18,389 nucleotides of DNA, taken from DATNPH01 sp036703315 (lineage in GTDB: Bacteria > Cyanobacteriota > Cyanobacteriia > Cyanobacteriales > Coleofasciculaceae). Positions 13,325 to 18,389 of the stretch are shown here, one piece after another. The DNA lies in the NCBI GenBank assembly GCA_036703315.1, contig DATNPH010000201.1:1-18389 (forward strand). Reading direction: 5' to 3'. Every line of letters begins with the position of its first letter. Positions within the stretch are counted from its first letter, which is position 1. Made by a program: the position numbers and the translations under genes. Below the pieces are notes generated by a model. The model worked only from the letters and a program-made list of their open reading frames with translations. It was not told where the DNA came from and searched no databases.

Positions 13325-14845
13325 TTACAAGTCTGGACGGGAGAGAAGGAACTCATACTTAACGTACATACCACTTAATGCATTTATAGTATTAGATTTG
13401 TCAAGTCCCACAATCTTTATCAATGTACCGAATTCAGCAGGAAGATGTCCCATAGGGGCTATTTCGGGAGCATTTTTTTGATAAATTATGTCATCGACAA
13501 AAGTCATTCCCATAAAACTTCTTATTTTCCAACCGACACGCTGACTGAACTTGGTGTCATTTCCGCCCACGCTCAACCAAATACGTTTCTGTACACTAAA
13601 ACCAAAGCAACCGTTTGAGTATTGCAGCCAAAGTTGGTCAATAATATGGAGGTCTTTACTAGGAAGCTTTTTAATAGACTCCCTATCTAGGTATTGTGAT
13701 TTTTCTTGTCCCACCACCTTTAGCATAAGTTTATATGTTTCACTGTCAGCTTCTCTCCACTCTCCTGCTGCAAGCAAATCGCGAAGCCGATTGTATTCAG
13801 TGTCAAATTTACCAGCCCTTTGCGTCGGTTTGGGACGAGAGGCAGAAGGCTTAGGTTTAGTAGGAAGGTTTGATTTATTTTTTTGATGATTTTTCATGGG
13901 TTTTGGGGGTACTCCTCTTAAAGGAGTTGTTTCAATTTCATAGGAAATGGTTTTAACAATTGAAGCCTCAGATGTATTATTTTCTAAATATTGCTGGCTT
14001 TTTTGCCTCAGAACGTTAAACGCTGCTGGCAAATTCAAGGGAGTAATGTTCTGATTAACTTTGGCTTCGTAGAACAAGCAAGCAGCATTTCCTAGCGCAT
14101 AAATCATTAACGCTTTAGTACTAGCACTAATTAATTGTCCTGGCATTAGTCCGTATTTCAGCCAATCTAGACCTACTTCAATTGCTCTTTCTCCTAGGAG
14201 AGCTACTCCAAAAGCTGCTAAGACTTCAAGCTTCCGCTCTGGAGCTTGTATATCCAGACCATAAATAGCGGAAATCTGATAAATCATTTCCGCTGACAAT
14301 ATTGTGACAATAGGCAAATCAACTCCAACTAGCCCATTGAGAAGCTCATTCACAGCAGGAATACCTTTAACCAGTTCCACTCCTGCTGCTTGACAACACT
14401 TATGAAGAATAAGAATACGGGCGATCTGGTGAGGTTCTTTTCCTTGATATCTGTTCTGTAACCTTTCCACAGCAGTTTTAGCTGCATCTAGATCAACGCC
14501 GCAAACCCAAGTAATTAGAAGATTCCAAATTTCTAAATCAGATTCTGCCCGGAGTTCTGATAACTGTGGGTTAGCATCTATCTCTGCATTTATTTTTATG
14601 TGAAGTTGCTTTTGTTGTGTCTGGAGTTTTACCCACATATCCCTTGCCCAAGCTACTTGGACATTTTGCCTATCTAAAAAGGCTTCTGGACAGGCTGTTA
14701 AGTCCCAATTACAGACGGAGCAGCGATTTACTTCGCTTTGAGTGTATTCAGTTTTGCAAACGGGACACTGGGATAGAGAGATAGGTGATGATTGCCCATC
14801 CAGGACGGCATTATTGGTTTGGGGTTTATTGGGTTTGTTGCTCAC
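13325..14845 (-). CDS. Zinc-ribbon / DUF697-like / GUN4 domain protein
   Basis: A 506-residue fusion with a GTG start. Residues 1-20 repeat the leader theme of the WD40 genes (MSNKPNKP then AVLDGQ). Residues 27-45 hold CPVC-x11-CSVC, a four-Cys zinc ribbon. Residues about 160-262 are hydrophobic and resemble DUF697-type helices (GLVGVDLPIVTILSAEMI, YALGNAACLFYE). A basic, Pro/Lys-rich linker (about 310-345) leads to a GUN4 domain (about 347-440: LRDLLAAGEWREAD, WLQYSNGCFGFSVQ). GUN4 binds porphyrins and stimulates Mg-chelatase in its stand-alone form, but cyanobacteria also fuse it to kinase or signalling domains, where it likely acts as a sensor. The central assignment is less certain than the ends. 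Confidence 0.75.
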   Translation of the reverse strand: MSNKPNKPQTNNAVLDGQSSPISLSQCPVCKTEYTQSEVNRCSVCNWDLTACPEAFLDRQNVQVAWARDMWVKLQTQQKQLHIKINAEIDANPQLSELRAESDLEIWNLLITWVCGVDLDAAKTAVERLQNRYQGKEPHQIARILILHKCCQAAGVELVKGIPAVNELLNGLVGVDLPIVTILSAEMIYQISAIYGLDIQAPERKLEVLAAFGVALLGERAIEVGLDWLKYGLMPGQLISASTKALMIYALGNAACLFYEAKVNQNITPLNLPAAFNVLRQKSQQYLENNTSEASIVKTISYEIETTPLRGVPPKPMKNHQKNKSNLPTKPKPSASRPKPTQRAGKFDTEYNRLRDLLAAGEWREADSETYKLMLKVVGQEKSQYLDRESIKKLPSKDLHIIDQLWLQYSNGCFGFSVQKRIWLSVGGNDTKFSQRVGWKIRSFMGMTFVDDIIYQKNAPEIAPMGHLPAEFGTLIKIVGLDKSNTINALSGMYVKYEFLLSRPDL

Positions 14846-14956
14846 GGCTCTACAGAATGTGACTGATTTTAGTGTTCCCAGAAATCAGATGCTTCTACCA
14901 TCAAGGAGCGATCGCACCAAGGACAAACCACAGTTGCTGACAGGAGACAAAGGCAG

Positions 14957-14976
14957 TAGCATTTAATTAGATGCTA
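14957..14976. promoter_or_regulatory. Possible antitoxin operator
   Basis: TAGCAT (14957-14962) and ATGCTA (14971-14976) form an inverted repeat, and a further TGCTA follows at 14983-14987, all just before the Phd-type antitoxin start. Such antitoxins repress their own promoters through short palindromes, so this is a candidate operator. No clear -35/-10 pair was identified. Confidence 0.3.
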
Positions 14977-14992
14977 AATAAGTGCTATTTCT

Positions 14993-15346
14993 ATGATTAT
15001 CCTCGACAATATTCACTCGCTCACTGACTTTAAGCGCAATACCTCAGCCTATGTCGAGAAGATGAAGGACACGAAAGCTCCGCTTGTGCTTACCGTCAAT
15101 GGTGAAGCCGAACTTGTGGTACAAAGTGCCAAGGCTTATCAAGAACTACTCGATCGCATTCGCCAAATTGAGGAGGAACTCAAGAGAGCCAAACAGGAAG
15201 CCTTGCAAAGTGCGATCACTATTGGCGTTAAGCAAATTGAGAGTGGTGAATATGTCGAATATAACGAGGAGTCTCTCGCAACCCTTAGCGAAGATATAAA
15301 AGCGAGAGGACGTAAAAGAAAACAGGCTCAAGATGGTGATGCATGA
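14993..15346 (+). CDS. Phd/YefM-family antitoxin
   Basis: A 117-residue antitoxin. The N-terminal domain, SLTDFKRNTSAYVEKMKDTKAPLVLTVNG-like (residues about 9-37), then EAELVVQSAKAYQELLDRI (about 38-56), is the Phd/YefM DNA-binding and dimerisation fold. The charged, helical C-terminus would wrap around and neutralise the toxin. Its TGA overlaps the toxin ATG by 4 nt (ATGA, 15343-15346), the usual translational coupling. The complex likely represses its own promoter. Confidence 0.9.
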   Translation: MIILDNIHSLTDFKRNTSAYVEKMKDTKAPLVLTVNGEAELVVQSAKAYQELLDRIRQIEEELKRAKQEALQSAITIGVKQIESGEYVEYNEESLATLSEDIKARGRKRKQAQDGDA

Positions 15347-15678
15347 GCCGTTTTAAGCTTTCTACTCAGGCAGCGCAAGACCTTGAGGATATCTGGACAT
15401 TTATTGCACAGGATAGCGAACAAGCAGCCGATGCATTGATTGATGAAATTATCCAAAGGTTCCCCAAACTTGCTGCATTTCCAGGTATGGGAAGAAAAAG
15501 AGATGATTTGCTCGAAGGACTCAGAAGCTTCCCTGTAAAATCCTACGTGCTGTTCTACCAAAGAACTCAAGAAGGCATTGAGATATTCAGAATTATTCAT
15601 GGGCGAAGGGATATTGAAAGTGAGTTTGAGAGTTCTTCTCCAGAACTAGATCCTCGCAACGGGGAGGATAATGTCTAG
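15343..15678 (+). CDS. RelE/ParE-superfamily toxin
   Basis: A 111-residue toxin. It opens with FKLSTQAAQDLEDIWTFIAQ (ParE-type helix), then PGMGRKRDDLLEGLRSFPVKSYVLFYQ and a C-terminal IEIFRIIHGRRDIE, all hallmarks of ParE. ParE members usually poison DNA gyrase, while RelE relatives cleave mRNA. The helical hairpin and the RxxHGxRD ending favour ParE. The C-terminal 15 residues are longer than typical. It is directly coupled to the antitoxin upstream. Confidence 0.9.
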   Translation: MSRFKLSTQAAQDLEDIWTFIAQDSEQAADALIDEIIQRFPKLAAFPGMGRKRDDLLEGLRSFPVKSYVLFYQRTQEGIEIFRIIHGRRDIESEFESSSPELDPRNGEDNV

Positions 15679-15736
15679 TAGTGGGCAAAAGTCAATAACT
15701 GATAGCCATTTCCTCGCCTTGCTAGATCTCGTGCAT

Positions 15737-15864
15737 CGTTAACCGTCGATACCACTTCAAGAGCGCCTCGCACTCCAAGAATGAGGAATTCGCTCTTTGT
15801 GATACCTGGATCTGCCAAGCCGAAGGTTCGATTATCGACACCATAGAAGCTACGCTAGCGAAGC
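15737..15864. repeat. Dispersed repeat, copy 2
   Basis: A diverged copy of 9034-9163, sharing GTCGATACCACT, GCCTCGCACTCCAA and AGCCGAAGGTTCGATT followed by ATCGACACCATAGAAG. It occupies most of the gap after the toxin gene. Confidence 0.65.
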
Positions 15865-15906
15865 ATCCCGTTAGGGTTATCGCTCCCCTACAGGCACACC
15901 TAACTA

Positions 15907-16509
15907 TCAACTCCCTCTAACGCCACTCGCTAAAATTCCCAAAATTTTATTCACATCTGTTAAGTAATACTCAACCAAATCAATCTCAACCACTTTCCCT
16001 TCTAGCTTTAAAAATTTCCAGTTCGTTCCCGATGTGACCGTCCCATAAATTACAGAAATCTCATTTCCCTCACGTTCGTTGAATATCTGAGCCGCTACCA
16101 TTTCCGCTACACATTGACCCAATCCAGCAAGAATATCTTCTTTTTTTGCTTCTACCAGCATCATTACGGGCGCACTGACAAAAAGCCGCTCCGAGCTACT
16201 ACTAATGATGAAGTCACAAAACCCAGTCAAGCCTTTTTCTGAATCTACATTAAAATCAATTCCCGAAAAGAGGCTAAATTGAGACTGTAACTGTTTTCTA
16301 ACGTCGATTAAGATTGGAGCGATTATCATTTCAGACCGAGCTTTTTCACTATTACTAGCCAGGGCTAACGGGACATTGTATCGGAGAGTTTCTACTAAAT
16401 ATTCACTACATTCTAATTCTGGTACTGCCGCAAAAATATCAGTATCTTCAGAAGTCGTTAAATCAAACTGTTTCTTAACTCTGGCTAAGGTGAATTCACT
16501 GTATGGCAT
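15907..16509 (-). CDS. PD-(D/E)XK nuclease-like protein
   Basis: A 200-residue protein that resembles the N-terminal nuclease module of type I restriction R subunits. Candidate active-site residues are Glu60 (SEMIIAPIL), Asp99 (GFCDFII) and Glu120-Ala-Lys122 (LVEAKKEDI), followed by Gln132, consistent with the E...D...ExK pattern. No helicase domain, HsdM or HsdS gene is nearby, so it is not a complete restriction enzyme. Stand-alone proteins of this kind are frequent in cyanobacteria and their role is unknown. Confidence 0.65.
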   Translation of the reverse strand: MPYSEFTLARVKKQFDLTTSEDTDIFAAVPELECSEYLVETLRYNVPLALASNSEKARSEMIIAPILIDVRKQLQSQFSLFSGIDFNVDSEKGLTGFCDFIISSSSERLFVSAPVMMLVEAKKEDILAGLGQCVAEMVAAQIFNEREGNEISVIYGTVTSGTNWKFLKLEGKVVEIDLVEYYLTDVNKILGILASGVRGS

Positions 16510-16640
16510 TTTCGTAAGCAGTAAATGGGTGAAGTATCGAGTCTGGACACTCTCAGTTAGAAGATTAATTTGCTATATGATTAGCCTCTTGATTTTCGTG
16601 ATTATTTCAGGCTTTTCCTGCCCTGACGTTCTCTCCCGGT

Positions 16641-17258
16641 TTACTCCCCAGCCTCAAAAATCTGAGAAGCCGTCAAGTTCAACCCTGAGAATGTTGGAGA
16701 CTCAATGCGCTCAGAATCTCTAAACTGTTTCACCTCGTAAGAGCCGTCAATAAGTTGGTAGACACTGATAGTAGGTCGTTTTGGGTTGCCGATGTACCGC
16801 CTACCGCCTAGCCCCAGATAATCCACAATCCAATATTCAGAAATCCCCATCGCCTCGTAATCCTCTAGCTTCAGGGCATAATCGTCTTGCCAATTGGTGC
16901 TGGCTATCTCAATAATCAACCGTACCGATAACCCCGAAGTGATAATCGACTCTTTGGCCCAACGGGGTTCTTGCTTGACGGCTTGCCTATCTAAAACGAT
17001 GACATCAGGCTCGTAGCCAGATTCATCAGGGTAGGGTTTAATTACGCATTCTATGGGAATTGAGTAAGGTAGATGCTGTTGTCTAATCTCGAAATTTAAC
17101 TCGGCAGTAAGAAACCCTCCGACATCTGAATGCTTGCCAGTTGGTTTCGGCATCTCAATAATCACCCCGTTGTGTAGTTCATAACGATTCTCTGAATTTT
17201 CTGGATACCAGGCAATGAATTCATCAAAGGTTACTAGCTTTGGTATGACTTGAATCAT
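16641..17258 (-). CDS. Uma2-family endonuclease-like protein
   Basis: A 205-residue Uma2 (DUF820) protein, a different subgroup from the one at 11370. It has YELHNGVIIEMP (Glu27), EPDVIVLD (Asp85), LIIEIASTN (Glu117) with Lys130, then YEAMGISEYWIVDYLG, all in the usual order and spacing for the family. The end (SGLNLTASQIF) is also typical. It is complete and faces away from the pump gene, with 188 bp between their starts. It is the last gene of the accessory island. Confidence 0.9.
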   Translation of the reverse strand: MIQVIPKLVTFDEFIAWYPENSENRYELHNGVIIEMPKPTGKHSDVGGFLTAELNFEIRQQHLPYSIPIECVIKPYPDESGYEPDVIVLDRQAVKQEPRWAKESIITSGLSVRLIIEIASTNWQDDYALKLEDYEAMGISEYWIVDYLGLGGRRYIGNPKRPTISVYQLIDGSYEVKQFRDSERIESPTFSGLNLTASQIFEAGE

Positions 17259-17378
17259 GGCAATTCTTCTCTATGTGGAAAAAGTTGTTTGTATGTGCGA
17301 TCTGCTTGCAGCAGCGCTTCGCTATCACGCCTGTAACTGCGAACTCTAATAAGAGTTTTGATACCAAGTGTCCTCCCA

Positions 17379-17395
17379 TTTCATCCTGATTTCAT
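17379..17395 (+). promoter_or_regulatory. Direct-repeat box TTTCAT-N5-TTTCAT before RND pump gene
   Basis: TTTCAT (17379-17384) and TTTCAT (17390-17395) are separated by CCTGA. A possible -10 TATGTA (17410-17415) follows 14 nt later, the distance expected when an OmpR-type activator replaces a -35. No MerR-type operator is visible here. Confidence 0.6.
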
Positions 17396-17446
17396 TCTCC
17401 TATGTCAATTATGTAAAAGGGAGTTCTCAGCACTGACACCTAATAA

Positions 17447-18389
17447 ATGTTCAGCACCATTCTCAGATGGGTAATCGATCGCAGATGGCTAGTCGTTATC
17501 GCTACCGTCATTATTACCCTGTGGACGATTTACGTCATCCCCCAGATGCAGTTGGATGTCTTCCCGCCGTTTGCACCTCCCCAAGTCGAAATTCAGACGG
17601 AAGCACCCGGACTCGCACCGGAAGAAGTCGAATCTCTGGTGACGTTACCCATCGAGAGTGCCATCAACGGAACCCCAGGAGTAACAGCAGTACGTTCCTC
17701 GTCAGCAGTAGGGCTTTCGGTTGTCAAAGTCATCTTTGACTGGGGAACCGAAATCTATCAAGCTCGCCAATTGGTGACAGAGCGATTGCAGCAAGCGGCT
17801 AGTAAGTTGCCTGAAGCCGCAGAGACACCGCAACTTTCTCCGACAACCTCTCCCGTTGGCACCATCCTTACCTATGCCTTTACCTCCGAAACTACTCCCT
17901 TAATGGAAGTGCGGCGCATTGTGGACTGGCAAGTAACCAATCGCCTCTTGGCAGTTCCCGGCGTCGCTCAAGTGGTGGCTTATGGTGGCGATGTGCGGCA
18001 GTATCAAGTCTTAGTCGATCCTGCCAAGTTGAAAGCCTTTGATGTCTCGTTGCAGGATGTCACCGAAGCTGTACAAGCGGCTAATGCTAACGCTCCCGGT
18101 GGCTATTTAATCACCCCTGATAAAGAAACCTTAATTCGAGGAGTGGGGCGGATTGAAGGGCTGGAAGACTTGAAGTACTCTGCCATTACTTCGCGCCAGG
18201 GAACGCCCGTCCGAATTGCTGATGTAGCCGACGTGCAGATTGGTGCAGCTATTAAGCGAGGGGATGGTAGCTTAAACGGTCAAAAAGCCGTTGTTGTGTT
18301 GGTGAACAGACAGCCCAGTGCTGACACTCCCACCGTGACGAGGGCGGTAGAAGCGGCGATGAAAGAGGTTCAACAAGCGCTTCCCAAAG
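17447..18389 (+). CDS. CusA/CzcA-type heavy-metal RND efflux pump, 5' part
   Basis: The first 314 residues of a protein that would be about 1040 long; it is cut by the window end. It opens with a membrane helix (about 14-32), then QLDVFPPFAPPQVEIQTEAP and GLAPEEVESLVTLPIESAIN, the porter-domain start of the HME-RND subfamily, followed by VDWQVTNRLLAVPGVAQVVAYGG. These are conserved in CusA, CzcA and NccA. The Met ladder that would prove Cu(I)/Ag(I) transport lies outside the window, so copper specificity is inferred from the CusB-like adaptor and CopM-like protein. In related loci pump and adaptor are adjacent; here 10.1 kb separate them. No strong Shine-Dalgarno precedes the ATG; the upstream direct-repeat box suggests its own regulated promoter. 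Confidence 0.9.
   Translation, partial: MFSTILRWVIDRRWLVVIATVIITLWTIYVIPQMQLDVFPPFAPPQVEIQTEAPGLAPEEVESLVTLPIESAINGTPGVTAVRSSSAVGLSVVKVIFDWGTEIYQARQLVTERLQQAASKLPEAAETPQLSPTTSPVGTILTYAFTSETTPLMEVRRIVDWQVTNRLLAVPGVAQVVAYGGDVRQYQVLVDPAKLKAFDVSLQDVTEAVQAANANAPGGYLITPDKETLIRGVGRIEGLEDLKYSAITSRQGTPVRIADVADVQIGAAIKRGDGSLNGQKAVVVLVNRQPSADTPTVTRAVEAAMKEVQQALPK

Noticed and set aside
17342..17357. AACTCT-AATA-AGAGTT inverted repeat before the pump gene
   Set aside because: A short AT-rich stem with a 4-T run; it may be chance and its position gives no clear role.

Overview
The window looks like chromosome or large-plasmid DNA of a cyanobacterium, probably one with a large, repeat-rich genome. Evidence: many GCGATCGC (HIP1) octamers, GUN4 and Uma2 genes, long WD40 arrays, DUF4351 tails and decayed IS200/IS605-type tnpB fragments.

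Left part (about 570-7345): a copper (heavy-metal) handling locus. On the minus strand lie a MerR-family sensor (662-1075), a membrane-anchored cupredoxin-domain protein (1248-1886) and a CPC-type P1B copper ATPase, CopA (1910-4171). Diverging on the plus strand are a two-domain DUF305 lipoprotein like CopM (4808-5539) and a CusB/CopB-type periplasmic adaptor (5618-7345). Its expected partner, a CusA/CzcA-type RND pump, starts only at 17447 and runs off the window. Two regulatory signatures tie these pieces together. (1) A MerR-type operator, with a 20-bp gap between -35 and -10 and identical phasing, precedes merR, copA and copM; a fourth, orphan copy lies at 576-607. (2) A direct repeat of the form TTTCAT-CNTGA-TTTCAT precedes copM, the adaptor gene and the pump gene. 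This suggests the adaptor and pump still belong to one regulon although about 10 kb separates them.

Middle (about 7350-17260): an accessory island between adaptor and pump. It holds a DUF4351 remnant, a HEAT+WD40 protein, a second WD40 array with a broken 5' end, a Uma2 nuclease gene flanked by 104-bp direct repeats, an antitoxin-like small protein, a HEPN/MltR-like protein, a zinc-ribbon/DUF697-like/GUN4 protein, a Phd-ParE toxin-antitoxin pair, a PD-(D/E)XK nuclease-like protein and a second Uma2 gene. The two WD40 genes and the GUN4 gene share a short N-terminal leader, roughly M-x-N/D-x-PN-x-P, which may mark a family of partner proteins.

Far left (1-500): a Coq4-like gene fragment ends at the right end of a truncated tnpB element. 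A second tnpB fragment sits in the copA-copM intergenic region. No rRNA, tRNA or CRISPR array was seen.
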